Notes under the pieces: generated by a model
Seen by the model: only the letters and a program-made list of their open reading frames with translations
What the model was told of the DNA's origin: nothing
Databases searched by the model: none
Shown: positions 19,091 through 27,866 of the stretch, piece by piece
Numbering within the stretch: position 1 is the stretch's first letter
Layout: each line of letters begins with the position of its first letter
Translations under genes and position numbers: made by a program
Origin: Candidatus Butyricimonas faecavium
GTDB taxonomy: Bacteria > Bacteroidota > Bacteroidia > Bacteroidales > Marinifilaceae
Length of the DNA stretch: 64,000 nt
Reading direction: 5' to 3'
NCBI GenBank assembly: GCA_944321125.1
Contig: CALUKD010000002.1
Span: forward strand, 124,001 to 188,000

Positions 19091-19726
19091 ATGAATAAAA
19101 ACGATATGAAGACAATCATTTTACTATTATTTTGTTGCTGCATGATGAGTTTGCATGCTTCGCCTAAAACACGGGAAACCTCATCTTCGCTTGAGAAAAA
19201 AATATTGATTATCACACCGGAAGCGAATGTCACGTCCAATTACTATTCGTTGGATATGATTGCTGAAGAGTTGAATATAGGGCAGGATTCGGTAGGATCT
19301 CGTTTGAACGGTATTGTTACGGAGAGTATGGCGGAATGCGATCCGATATTCGTGGTATTGAACGGAAAAAGTACCGTGGTTGAAGAGTTGCTTAAAAATA
19401 TAAAGGTCGTGGAACAACCGGAAAAAGTTTCCGTGGCAGATTTATCAGGAGTATCTGAGCAGGATTTTAAGAATTTGATACGGGAAACCGGGGTTGACTA
19501 CGTGTTGGTGATTAATGGCTATTTCTTGAATAAACAAGAACAACCTTTTAACACGATTTTCCATACGATCAGTTTTAGTATGTATGATAAGAATAAAAAA
19601 AGTATTTTGACCGATACGAATTCCTATAATACGATAGCATTGAACTCGTGCGAGAAAATCAAAGAAGCTAGTAAAAAATGCACGAAACGAATGGTGAAAA
19701 ACATTCTGAAGGAAGTTTCAAAATAA
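19091..19726 (+). CDS. hypothetical exported protein of the phosphate operon
   Basis: I do not recognise this 211-aa protein. A signal peptide (MKTIILLLFCCCMMSLHA, starting at Met6 or at the first Met) precedes a mixed alpha/beta domain of ~180 residues. It has hydrophobic strands (KKILIITPE, DPIFVVLNG, VDYVLVINGYFLN) alternating with charged helices. There is no metal or nucleotide motif I can name. The C-terminus is very lysine-rich. It sits 16 bp after the PHP gene and 8 bp before the phosphatase ATG, so it is almost certainly co-transcribed and may assist one of those enzymes in the periplasm. Confidence 0.72.
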   Translation: MNKNDMKTIILLLFCCCMMSLHASPKTRETSSSLEKKILIITPEANVTSNYYSLDMIAEELNIGQDSVGSRLNGIVTESMAECDPIFVVLNGKSTVVEELLKNIKVVEQPEKVSVADLSGVSEQDFKNLIRETGVDYVLVINGYFLNKQEQPFNTIFHTISFSMYDKNKKSILTDTNSYNTIALNSCEKIKEASKKCTKRMVKNILKEVSK

Positions 19727-19734
19727 CTCGAGAG

Positions 19735-21156
19735 ATGAAAAATATTACCTGCTTCTGTGTGTTGATCCTGTTTTTGGGAATATATTCTTGCTCTGTGCAT
19801 GAGTATAAAGGGGATAGACCTAAATATGTGTTTTTCCTTATTGGGGACGGGATGGGAAGTAGTCAGGTGACAGGAACGCAGTTCTATCTCGCCGAACGGG
19901 CCGGGCGTATCGGTTTAGACTCGTTGTCCTTTACCGGATTTCCGGTAACCAATGTGGTCTCGACTTACTCGGCCTTTAATGCGATCACCTGTTCTGCTGC
20001 CGCGGGAACAGCGTTGGCAACGGGAATGCGTACTTCAAACGGAACCATTGGCAAGGATGCCATTCATTCGAAAGACGTGTATAGCATTGCCGTGAAGGCA
20101 AAAGAAAGAGGTATGGGGGTGGGAATTGCTACCAGCGTGAGTATCGATCATGCGACACCGGCTTCGTTTTATGCCCACCAGCCAAGCCGGAGTATGTATT
20201 ACGAGATAGCCATGGATGCCATCAAGGCGGATTTCGACCTTTATGCCGGAAGCGGATTTTTGCAAACTCGTTCGCTGACGGATTCTGCCGCACCGGAGGT
20301 GTACTGTTGTTTTGAGGAGGCTGGCTACACGGTTGTCAGGGGATATGACGATTTTAACCGTAAACGGGAGGGGGCATCCAAGATGGTATTCGTGCAGGAA
20401 GCCGGGGCGAATCCTTTTAGCTTATCTTATGCGATTGATCGACAACCGGGTGATTTGACCCTGTCCGAGATCACCCGGGGGGCGATAGATTATCTTTTTC
20501 AAAAGTCAAATAGAGGTTTTTTTCTGATGGTAGAAGGCGGTAAAATCGATTGGGCATGTCATAGCAATGACGGGGCTACAATGGTGAAAGAGGTGATGGA
20601 TTTCTCGGATGCCGTGGAAGTTGTCTTGGAATTTTACCGCCAACATCCGAAAGAGACGTTAATTATCGTGACAGCAGATCACGAAACTGGGGGCGTGGGA
20701 CTCGGAACACGGGGATACGAGTTGAATCTGAAACTTTTGTCTCTACAACAGCATTCTTTGGATATCCTCTCGAATCGGTTGATTAATTTGCGAGAGAATC
20801 GAGAAGGAAAAGTAACTTGGGAAGAAGTGAAAGAGGTGTTTTCGGAAGAGTTGGGATTTTGGAGTAAGATTGAAATCATGAAAGAAGAGGAAGAGGCTTT
20901 GAAACAGGAATTTGAACGTTCGTATTTGCAGGCGAGCCCTGCAGTCTGGGGAATGTATGCAGTTGTTGAACCTTTGGCCCAACAAGCAGTCCGATTATTG
21001 AATGATAAAGCTCAAATGGGATGGACTACACTGGAACATACTGGAACACGGGTACCCATGTATGCTATCGGTGCGGGTGCTTGGCGTTTTGCTGGAAGTC
21101 CGTTGAACAACACGGATATTCCCCGGATTATAGTGGAAGCTACCGGTTGGAATTGA
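19735..21156 (+). CDS. alkaline phosphatase, lipoprotein
   Basis: This phosphomonoesterase of the PhoA superfamily (473 aa) is probably lipid-anchored: the signal MKNITCFCVLILFLGIYSC ends in a lipobox with Cys19. I take the ATG at 19735 rather than the longer frame from 19678, which would overlap the preceding gene. The metal site begins at FLIGDGMG (Asp38). The serine nucleophile is Ser87 in TCSAAAGTALATG; where E. coli PhoA has Asp-Ser, this has Cys-Ser. Further metal ligands are in VEGGKIDWACHSND, TADHETGGVG and the C-terminal LEHTGTRVP. A clear terminator follows, so this closes the operon that begins with the TonB-dependent receptor. Confidence 0.92.
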   Translation: MKNITCFCVLILFLGIYSCSVHEYKGDRPKYVFFLIGDGMGSSQVTGTQFYLAERAGRIGLDSLSFTGFPVTNVVSTYSAFNAITCSAAAGTALATGMRTSNGTIGKDAIHSKDVYSIAVKAKERGMGVGIATSVSIDHATPASFYAHQPSRSMYYEIAMDAIKADFDLYAGSGFLQTRSLTDSAAPEVYCCFEEAGYTVVRGYDDFNRKREGASKMVFVQEAGANPFSLSYAIDRQPGDLTLSEITRGAIDYLFQKSNRGFFLMVEGGKIDWACHSNDGATMVKEVMDFSDAVEVVLEFYRQHPKETLIIVTADHETGGVGLGTRGYELNLKLLSLQQHSLDILSNRLINLRENREGKVTWEEVKEVFSEELGFWSKIEIMKEEEEALKQEFERSYLQASPAVWGMYAVVEPLAQQAVRLLNDKAQMGWTTLEHTGTRVPMYAIGAGAWRFAGSPLNNTDIPRIIVEATGWN

Positions 21157-21178
21157 GGTTTGTGTTTGAATTTATATG

Positions 21179-21229
21179 GAGGGAGTCATTCTAAAATCAA
21201 GAATGGTTCTCTCTTCTTTTTATTTTATT
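21179..21229 (+). terminator. intrinsic terminator after the phosphate operon
   Basis: An imperfect inverted repeat (GAGGGAGTCATTCT and GAATGGTTCTCTC around AAAATCAA) is followed by a T-rich run to 21229. Confidence 0.65.
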
Positions 21230-21278
21230 CAACTTATGGGGAATTTGTTCGTTATCTATTTTATAATTGGATTAGTTG

Positions 21279-21309
21279 TTTGTCGTCTTCAATAAAAAGT
21301 TTACTTTTG
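21279..21309 (+). promoter_or_regulatory. promoter of locus A sigma factor
   Basis: TTTG at 21279-21282, exactly 19 bp, then TActTTTG at 21302-21309. This is an ideal Bacteroidota housekeeping promoter, 25 bp before the sigma ATG. Confidence 0.72.
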
Positions 21310-21334
21310 CATAGATAGAGGTCGTGTTAGTTAT

Positions 21335-21883
21335 ATGCGTATCATGATAGGAAATGATTTAAATAGTGATTCTTTTGAAAATTTATTTAAATCCCATTTC
21401 GGGGATTTGGTCGGATTTGTGTGTAGCTACGTGAACGACGAAGAGGTGGCTAAGGACATCGTGCATGATGTGTTCCTCGTGGTGTTGAGGAATCAAAAGA
21501 AACTGGATACTTCTTATTCTTTGAAGTCCTACCTGTTTACCTTATCCAAGAATTACGCCTTGAATTATTTGAAACATTTGCGTGTCGTGGCTATGAACGA
21601 ACGGGAAGTTGTTGAGGCGTTGCAGAATGCTGATGAGGAATTGGATGATTATGAACAACGTATGGCCCGCTTGAACGAGAAACTCGACGAATTGCCTGAA
21701 AAACAACGGGAAGTACTGATGAAATGTTTTGTTGAAGGCCAAACATACAAGGACGTGGCTGACGTGATGGGAATTAGTGTAAATTCGGTAAAGACTCATA
21801 TTTCACGAGGATTGAAATTCCTGCGAAACGAGTTGAAGGGGGAAATGGTGATGTTATTCCTGCTGAAACGGGAACGAGTATAA
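21335..21883 (+). CDS. ECF RNA polymerase sigma factor (FecI-like), locus A
   Basis: This is an extracytoplasmic-function sigma factor of 182 aa (Met4 at 21344 is an alternative start). Region 2 runs from FENLFKSHFGDLVGFV through DEEVAKDIVHDVFLVV to SYLFTLSKNYALNYLKHLRVV. Region 4 contains LPEKQREVLMKCFVEGQTYKDVADVMGISVNSVKTHISRG split across the helix-turn-helix. It resembles the sigma factors of loci B and C closely and D less so. It should pair with the FecR of locus A at 23136, but here the anti-sigma gene is not adjacent: a thioredoxin gene, a terminator and a non-coding segment lie between. Its own promoter is strong. Confidence 0.93.
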   Translation: MRIMIGNDLNSDSFENLFKSHFGDLVGFVCSYVNDEEVAKDIVHDVFLVVLRNQKKLDTSYSLKSYLFTLSKNYALNYLKHLRVVAMNEREVVEALQNADEELDDYEQRMARLNEKLDELPEKQREVLMKCFVEGQTYKDVADVMGISVNSVKTHISRGLKFLRNELKGEMVMLFLLKRERV

Positions 21884-21925
21884 ATGTTTGAAAATTGGGA
21901 TGTTAATTTAAAATAGTGAAAAAAA

Positions 21926-22432
21926 ATGATGAAGTTAATTGTATGTATCGTAATGACGTTGACCCTGTCAAACGTCTTTGGACAAGAGTCCAATAACGGA
22001 AAAAAATTATGGGCAGACTCTTTTTTGAATAAGAAAGCCCCGGAATTTGTGGTGGAAGAGTGGATTTCCCAACAACCGAAATTGAAGGGTAAATTCATTC
22101 TGATTGACTTTTGGGCAACATGGTGTGGTCCGTGCCGGAAAGCTATTCCTGAATTAAACGAATTTGCTAAAAAGTTCGGGAAAAAGTTGGTCGTTATCGG
22201 AATTTCTGATGAAACTGCCGCTAAAGTGAAAGAGATGAAAGACCCGAATATTGAATATTATAGTGCAGTGGATACTAAAGGAGTAATGAAGAAAGCACTT
22301 GGGGTAAAGGGAATTCCTCACGTGATTTTGATTGATCCGAAAGGTATTGTTCGTTGGGAAGGGTTTCCTTTCCTGCAAGGACATGAGTTAACAGCTGAGG
22401 TTATCGAGAAAATAATGAAGAAATATAAATAG
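21926..22432 (+). CDS. exported TlpA-like thioredoxin
   Basis: This periplasmic thiol-disulfide protein (168 aa) has a signal peptide ending NVFGQ and an AhpC/TSA-Redoxin (TlpA) domain. The redox site is DFWATWCGPC (Cys67 and Cys70), followed by the cis-Pro loop in KGIPHVILID. It has no N-terminal DUF4369-like extension, unlike the larger thioredoxins later in the window. It lies 42 bp after the sigma gene and is followed by a terminator, so it is probably co-expressed with the sigma factor. The other three loci have nothing between sigma and fecR, so the gene appears to be an addition here. Confidence 0.88.
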   Translation: MMKLIVCIVMTLTLSNVFGQESNNGKKLWADSFLNKKAPEFVVEEWISQQPKLKGKFILIDFWATWCGPCRKAIPELNEFAKKFGKKLVVIGISDETAAKVKEMKDPNIEYYSAVDTKGVMKKALGVKGIPHVILIDPKGIVRWEGFPFLQGHELTAEVIEKIMKKYK

Positions 22433-22462
22433 AGGTATTCCTTTATTTTCCGGAATAATTTG

Positions 22463-22493
22463 AAAACAGGATTTTCGAGAGTCCTGTTTTTTT
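22463..22493 (+). terminator. intrinsic terminator after the locus A thioredoxin gene
   Basis: AACAGGA (22465-22471) and TCCTGTT (22482-22488) form a 7-bp stem with a 10-nt loop, followed directly by a T run to 22493. It separates the sigma/thioredoxin unit from fecR. Confidence 0.8.
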
Positions 22494-22554
22494 GTTGGAT
22501 GCTCATACATGGGAATTTAAGTATTTAACGTGAATTCGATATAACTTACCGTTT

Positions 22555-22895
22555 TTATATCGAACTCTCGTCAGATATTTATTCGTTACCTTAAAATACC
22601 CCTAACCGAGTGTTTTTGTATTCATAGGTTTAGGGATTTTCAACAAAAGATCAGTTTGAATTAATGTAAAATGTTGTCAACAATTTGCTATCATATTGTT
22701 ATCATATTGTAAGCCGCTCCCATTCCGCTCCCATTCCTCCCCTATTCCGCTCCTATTAAAATAGCAAAATATTAGATTACAATAGTAAATGTTAACATCA
22801 TGATAAGTCTATTATAACAAATTGATTACAAGATGATAGTTTTATCAGGTAGAAATTTCATCAAAATGCTTAATTCTAACGTGAGTTCGATATAA
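22555..22895. mobile_element. MITE-like element or insertion-sequence relic
   Basis: Left end TTATATCGAACTCTCGT (22555-22571) and right end AACGTGAGTTCGATATAA (22878-22895) are inverted repeats matching at 16 of 17 positions, bounding 341 bp without a transposase. A further copy, AACGTGAATTCGATATAA, lies just outside the left end at 22527-22544. I cannot see a clear target-site duplication. Confidence 0.45.
22689..22757. repeat. 11-bp tandem repeats inside the MITE-like element
   Basis: TATCATATTGT occurs twice (22689-22710), then after AAG four units of CCGCTCCCATT type (22714-22757; the third and fourth vary). All units are 11 bp. Confidence 0.75.
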
Positions 22896-23082
22896 GATTA
22901 AAATTATTTTCCTGGTTATTAGGAGTACAGTGCTCCATGGGTGGTTTTTCGGGTTCAAACTCCACTTGATTATCAATGACAAGGGAGAAATCATGTTATG
23001 TAGTTACTATGTTTATGAGGTAGTGAAAGGGGAGAGCAACCATAACGGAAGGATCAACTATTCCCGAACAAAAAATATTTAA

Positions 23083-23117
23083 TTTTTGTCACCCATTTGA
23101 GGAGGCTTGTTGTGTTA
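23083..23117 (+). promoter_or_regulatory. candidate ECF-sigma promoter of locus A fecR
   Basis: TTTTTGTCACCC (23083-23094), 12 bp, then TTGTTGTGTTA (23107-23117). The same arrangement precedes fecR in loci B, C and D. Here a terminator and ~600 bp separate fecR from the sigma gene, so an independent promoter is needed. Confidence 0.5.
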
Positions 23118-23135
23118 TTGTAAAAATAGCAAAAA

Positions 23136-24293
23136 ATGGATTATAAGGATGATGATATAGAATTTGCCAATAGGTTACTTGCTCGGCGGGAAGAGTTGAA
23201 TGACGAGGAAGTGACAGCATGGTTGAAAGAGAAAGATCATGTTGAGTTATTGGACGAGATTGCGGCAATCCGGCAAAAGTTGTCGAGACAAAGCTATGGA
23301 GAGAGTGGTGAGGAAGAATTCCTGTATTTAGAAAAGAGTATTTATGATCGGAAGAGTCGTCGGATGACTTTGCGCTGGTCGATTGCGGCTTCGATTATCT
23401 TGTTGGTGGGTTTATTCGTGGGACGCACGATAAGCGGGGTTCGGGATATACACGAGGAGCAAGAGTTGGCAAAGAGCGTGATGCAGCCCGGAACGTCAAA
23501 GGCTATTTTAATGATGGCTGACGGGAAAGAGGTGGTGTTGGAACAAGGGCAGAATTTGAATATTTTGTTGAATGAACGAGTACGGGTGGCTACCAGCAGT
23601 CAGGGAATCGTGTATGAAGAGCATGGAAAAGGAATGGTAACAGAAGAGTATAACAAGTTGACAACGCCTGTCGGGGGAGAGTATTCATTGGTATTATCGG
23701 ATGGTACCAAGGTGTTTTTGAATGCGGATTCCGAATTGAAATATCCGGTAGAATTCAGTGACGGGAAACGGATCGTTGATTTGAAAGGAGAGGCCTATTT
23801 CGAGGTACATAAAGATAGCTTGCGTCCTTTTATCGTTCGAATGAACGGGGCGGAAGTGACTGTTCTGGGAACATCGTTTAACGTGAACACTTATGGTGAT
23901 GACGGGCAGATCTACACGACGCTGGTGAACGGATCGGTTCGGGTGGCATCCATGAAGAACAAGCAGGAAGAGATGCTGAAACCGGGGATGCAGAGCGTGA
24001 TGAATGTGCAGTCGGGACTATTGACCGTGAGAGAGGTGGATGTGGAGCCATACGTGGCTTGGAGGGAGGGACGGTTCGTGTTCCGGGCGATGACACTGGA
24101 TTTGATCATGCGCCAGTTGCAGCGTTGGTATGATTTCGAGGTGTTCTACCAGAATTCGGAACTGAAAGATTACGAATTCCGAGGCGTGATTAAGCGGGAT
24201 ATGGATTTGGATAAAGTGTTGTCCGTGATCAAGGCAACGACAAATGTTGATTTTGAAGTAAAAGGAAAAGTGATAACTATTATAAAACGTTAG
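23136..24293 (+). CDS. FecR-family anti-sigma factor, locus A
   Basis: This single-pass inner-membrane regulator (385 aa) is presumed to hold the locus A sigma factor at the membrane until SusC signals. The order is a cytosolic anti-sigma segment (1-78, with DDIEFANRLLARREEL), one membrane helix (about 81-98) and the periplasmic FecR domain (GGEYSLVLSDGTKVFLNADS, GEAYFEVHKD, VLGTSFNVN). A C-terminal DUF4974 follows (LIMRQLQRWYDFEVFYQNS through TNVDFEVKG). The stretch around the membrane entry (RKSRRMTLRWS) is nearly identical to that of locus B. The first seven residues, MDYKDDD, resemble a FLAG epitope by chance. It is followed 82 bp later by susC. Confidence 0.93.
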   Translation: MDYKDDDIEFANRLLARREELNDEEVTAWLKEKDHVELLDEIAAIRQKLSRQSYGESGEEEFLYLEKSIYDRKSRRMTLRWSIAASIILLVGLFVGRTISGVRDIHEEQELAKSVMQPGTSKAILMMADGKEVVLEQGQNLNILLNERVRVATSSQGIVYEEHGKGMVTEEYNKLTTPVGGEYSLVLSDGTKVFLNADSELKYPVEFSDGKRIVDLKGEAYFEVHKDSLRPFIVRMNGAEVTVLGTSFNVNTYGDDGQIYTTLVNGSVRVASMKNKQEEMLKPGMQSVMNVQSGLLTVREVDVEPYVAWREGRFVFRAMTLDLIMRQLQRWYDFEVFYQNSELKDYEFRGVIKRDMDLDKVLSVIKATTNVDFEVKGKVITIIKR

Positions 24294-24302
24294 GAAAGAA
24301 AA

Positions 24303-24349
24303 ACGGGGATTGCCGCTAACAACCCCCGTGTTCATTCTCCGAAGAGAAT
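24303..24349 (+). promoter_or_regulatory. two-hairpin RNA leader between fecR and susC, locus A
   Basis: Hairpin 1 is ACGGGG-a-TTG, loop CCGCTAA, CAA-c-CCCCGT (24303-24329). Hairpin 2 is ATTCTC, loop CGAA, GAGAAT (24334-24349). No T run follows, so it is not an ordinary terminator. Structurally equivalent hairpins occur in loci B, C and D. Confidence 0.62.
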
Positions 24350-24375
24350 TCAAGTATTAATTCAATTACAAAGTT

Positions 24376-27300
24376 ATGAAAAAAAAACGAGGTGTGTGCA
24401 TGAACAGCACATTCAGGAAACTTTTTAACCTATTTCGAGTGATGAAGATAGTGATTTTATTCATGCTGATAGGATTGACACATCTTTCAGCGGAGGTTCG
24501 AAGCCAGAATGCATCGGTTAGCTTGAGACTGAAAGATGCTACTGTTGAGCAGGTAATTTTGGAAGTCGAAAAGCAGTTGAAACAAGATTTCTTTTTCAGT
24601 AAAAAAGAAGTGGATGTGACAAAAAAGATTTCAGTGAATCTGAATCAAGCAACGTTAGATGAACTTGTACAGGTTATTTTCGGGGAGGGATTCGGTTATC
24701 GACTAGTGGATAACCTGATTGTAATTACCCCGAAAACAGTTGTTGCTAAAGAAGAAGAGAAAACCGTTCTGATGAAAGGACAAGTGGTGGATAAAGGAGG
24801 AGATCCTTTACCCGGAGTTACCGTTCTTGTTGAAGGTACAACGGTGGGATGTGCCACGGATATTGACGGGAAGTTTAGTCTTCCTTTGCCTAAGGAGCTG
24901 AAGGATGTGGTTGTTGTTTTCCGTTTTGTCGGGATGGTGACGCAAAAGGTGAAACTGGCAGATATTAAGGATAAAGAGATTCTGGCCGGTAAGAAGGATT
25001 TGAAGGTTGTGATGGAGGAGCAGACCGAGAATCTGGAGGATGTGGTGGTGACGGGTATTTTTACTCGTAAGAAAGAGGGATTTACAGGGTCGGCAACACG
25101 AGTGTCCAGAGATGAGATTAAACGAATGACTTCTGGTAATGTGTTGAAGGCGTTAGAGATGCTAGATCCTGGTTTTAGGATGAATGCGAGCAATCTGGCT
25201 GGTTCGAATCCAAATGCAATACCGGATTTTCAAATGCGAGGACAGGCTAGTATGGGTAATTACCAGAGTGATGACGTGGTCGTGTTGCGTGGTGATGTAA
25301 ATACTCGTCCGAATCAACCATTGTTCGTGTTGGATGGTGTGATTGGCGTGGATGCAACAACGATCATGGATCTTGATCCGGAACAAGTGGAATCAATCAC
25401 ATTATTGAAAGATGCTGCGGCAACGGTTATTTATGGTTCGGAGGCCGCCAATGGAGTGGTGGTCGTTGAAACAAGAGCTCCGCTACCGGGAAAATTGCGT
25501 TTCACATATAACGGTAATTACGAGTTGGAATGGCCGGATTTGAGCGTCTACGACATGATGAACGCGAAAGAGAAATTAGAAATAGAGGAATTGGCAGGAT
25601 ATTATGATGAGAAAGATAATTTGGGATTGATGAATTATTATAATAATCTTCGACAAGAGGTAATGCGGGGGGTGAATACTTATTGGTTGGCCGAACCCGT
25701 AAAAACTGCTTTTTCTCATCGGCATGGACTGACGGTTGAAGGGGGGGACCGGACGTTACGTTATAAAATTTATTTAGGAGCGAAATGGGCACCTGGTATT
25801 ATGAAAAAAACGGATTTGAATACTAAAACAGGAAAGATAGATTTGAATTACCGTAATAATAAAATTTTGATTAATAATCAATTGACTGTGGATTATTCAG
25901 ATGGTACCAGGGTTTCTCCTTATGGAAGTTTCCAAGATTATACGAAAATAAATTCTTATTATCGTAAAACTGATGAGAATGGAAATATCAAGCAAGTATT
26001 GGATGATCATAGTATTGGAGATAATTATGATTATGTAGCTTATTATGGTACCCCAACTTTAAATCCTTTGTGGAATACGCAGTTTGATTCAAAGAATGAA
26101 AGTCGAAATTTTGAACTTCGGGAGGCTTTAAAAGTGGAGTATTTACCATTTGAAAATTTCCGTTTAAGTTTGGATTTCACATTAACCCGGAAGGATGGAA
26201 CAGTAGAGGTGTTTAACTCTGCCCAGCATAATGATTTCTTTCTTGAGGATGATCCGGCTAAAAAAGGCTTATATGAATGGAGTAAAACAGAGGGGACTCA
26301 ATATAGATTAAGTTTGTCTGGTGCGTACACTAAAGGGTTAGGGGATCATTTGTTGACCGCTTATCTACGATATAGTGTTAATGAAAATTCAACAAAATCG
26401 ACGACATTGTCCATGATGGGATTCCCGAATGATAAGTTGAGTGAAGTGTATATGGGAACTCAATATAAGAATACCTCGGGAAGTGAGAGTGTCGCTCGAT
26501 CCTTGGCTTTTGTAATGACTTTGAATTATGCTTATAAACAACGTTATGCTTTCGATTACAGCATGAGTGTCAATGCATCTTCAGAGTTTGGGAAAAATAA
26601 CCGTTATGCTCCGTTTTGGTCTGCTGGAGTACGTTGGAATGCGGAGAAAGAGCCTTTTATTAATAACTTGGGTATTTTTGATGAGTTGGTGGTAAGGGGA
26701 ACTTACGGTATTACAGGTTCTCAAGGATTTACACCTTATCAATCTTTACAGATGTACACGTATTCTAATTTGATGAAAACTTATAAAAGTTCGGATGTGG
26801 TAGGAACGGAAATATATGGATTGGGTAATCCCGATTTGAAATGGCAACAAACAGAAAATTATAATGCATCACTGGATTTTACCATGTTTAATAATATTCT
26901 GAGTGCAAGATTCGAGTACTATGAGAAATATACAAAAAATACTTTGTTGGATTATACGATGGCACCGTCAGTTGGGTTCCCGACAATGAAAGAGAATCTT
27001 GGAAGGATTTCTAATAAAGGATATGAGGTGACGTTACGTTTAATGCCGTATAGCGATCCTGCAAGGCAGGCATACTGGAACGTGATTTTTACCGGTTCTC
27101 ATAATAAATCACGGATAGAGGAAATTTCTAATGCCTTGAAAGTGATGAACGAGAAGCAAATGGAAATTGCTGACGAGGTTGAAGATCCATATGTTACAGG
27201 TTTAGAAGATAAACGTAAAAAACGTCCCTTACCTCGTTATGAGAACGGTTATTCTCAAACTACGATTTGGGCGGTGCGTTCGATGGGTATAGATCCACAA

Positions 27301-27855
27301 TCTGGTCGAGAAGTGTTTTTGACGAGAGACGGACAGTTGACAAATGAATATTCTTCGATTGATCAAGTTCCTGTTGGAGATACAGAACCTAAATTCCAAG
27401 GTTCAGTTTCAACGACCTTTACCTATAAAGGGTTTAGTTTAACGCTTGCCGGGCAATATCATTGGGGCGGACAGACTTTTAACCAGACACTGATTGATAA
27501 GGTGGAAAATGCCAACTTAAGAATGAATGCGGACCGAAGGGCTTTGTATAGCCGTTGGAAACAGGCTGGAGATCAGGTGTTTTTTAAGGCAATAGACGGA
27601 AATGTTGCAAAGATGGACACCAAGGAGAGTTCACGTTTCGTGATGGATGATAATGAGTTTTATTTTTCAACTATAAATTTATCTTATCGGTTGGATGGGC
27701 AAAAATGTGATTGGCTTAAACGAATAGGAATTAGTGCGGCAACAATTGGTGTGTATATGGAAGATATTTGTCGATTCTCGTCTATTAAGATGGAACGAGG
27801 GATTGATTATCCTTTCTCTCGACAAATGTCTATGTCGTTGAATGTAACTTTTTAA
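24376..27855 (+). CDS. SusC/RagA-family TonB-linked outer membrane receptor with STN domain, locus A
   Basis: This is an outer-membrane TonB-dependent transporter of 1159 aa. It has a long signal region (to about residue 44, ending EVRSQ), an STN signalling domain (about 46-113, ending GYRLVDNLIVI) that would contact FecR, and a carboxypeptidase-regulatory domain (MKGQVVDKGGDPLPGVTVLV, about 133-215). The TonB-box-like EDVVVTG precedes the plug (PLFVLDGV, ESITLLKDAAATVIYGS, ANGVVVVE) and the barrel ends SMSLNVTF. After the TonB box it has VTGIFTRKKEGFTGS, a signature shared with loci B and D but not C. It is paired with the SusD gene 11 bp downstream. The imported substrate is not evident. 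Confidence 0.95.
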   Translation: MKKKRGVCMNSTFRKLFNLFRVMKIVILFMLIGLTHLSAEVRSQNASVSLRLKDATVEQVILEVEKQLKQDFFFSKKEVDVTKKISVNLNQATLDELVQVIFGEGFGYRLVDNLIVITPKTVVAKEEEKTVLMKGQVVDKGGDPLPGVTVLVEGTTVGCATDIDGKFSLPLPKELKDVVVVFRFVGMVTQKVKLADIKDKEILAGKKDLKVVMEEQTENLEDVVVTGIFTRKKEGFTGSATRVSRDEIKRMTSGNVLKALEMLDPGFRMNASNLAGSNPNAIPDFQMRGQASMGNYQSDDVVVLRGDVNTRPNQPLFVLDGVIGVDATTIMDLDPEQVESITLLKDAAATVIYGSEAANGVVVVETRAPLPGKLRFTYNGNYELEWPDLSVYDMMNAKEKLEIEELAGYYDEKDNLGLMNYYNNLRQEVMRGVNTYWLAEPVKTAFSHRHGLTVEGGDRTLRYKIYLGAKWAPGIMKKTDLNTKTGKIDLNYRNNKILINNQLTVDYSDGTRVSPYGSFQDYTKINSYYRKTDENGNIKQVLDDHSIGDNYDYVAYYGTPTLNPLWNTQFDSKNESRNFELREALKVEYLPFENFRLSLDFTLTRKDGTVEVFNSAQHNDFFLEDDPAKKGLYEWSKTEGTQYRLSLSGAYTKGLGDHLLTAYLRYSVNENSTKSTTLSMMGFPNDKLSEVYMGTQYKNTSGSESVARSLAFVMTLNYAYKQRYAFDYSMSVNASSEFGKNNRYAPFWSAGVRWNAEKEPFINNLGIFDELVVRGTYGITGSQGFTPYQSLQMYTYSNLMKTYKSSDVVGTEIYGLGNPDLKWQQTENYNASLDFTMFNNILSARFEYYEKYTKNTLLDYTMAPSVGFPTMKENLGRISNKGYEVTLRLMPYSDPARQAYWNVIFTGSHNKSRIEEISNALKVMNEKQMEIADEVEDPYVTGLEDKRKKRPLPRYENGYSQTTIWAVRSMGIDPQSGREVFLTRDGQLTNEYSSIDQVPVGDTEPKFQGSVSTTFTYKGFSLTLAGQYHWGGQTFNQTLIDKVENANLRMNADRRALYSRWKQAGDQVFFKAIDGNVAKMDTKESSRFVMDDNEFYFSTINLSYRLDGQKCDWLKRIGISAATIGVYMEDICRFSSIKMERGIDYPFSRQMSMSLNVTF

Positions 27856-27866
27856 ATTGATGAACT

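Larger units (their letters stand above)
22494..23082. other. 589-bp non-coding stretch between thioredoxin and fecR
   Basis: No supportable gene. It contains an inverted-repeat-bounded element (22555-22895), an outer copy of its end sequence (22527-22544), an 11-bp tandem array (22689-22757) and ~190 bp with no feature I recognise before the fecR promoter motif. Confidence 0.7.

Noticed and set aside
22689-22757. CRISPR array
   Set aside because: Units are 11 bp, directly abutting and without spacers; no cas genes nearby.
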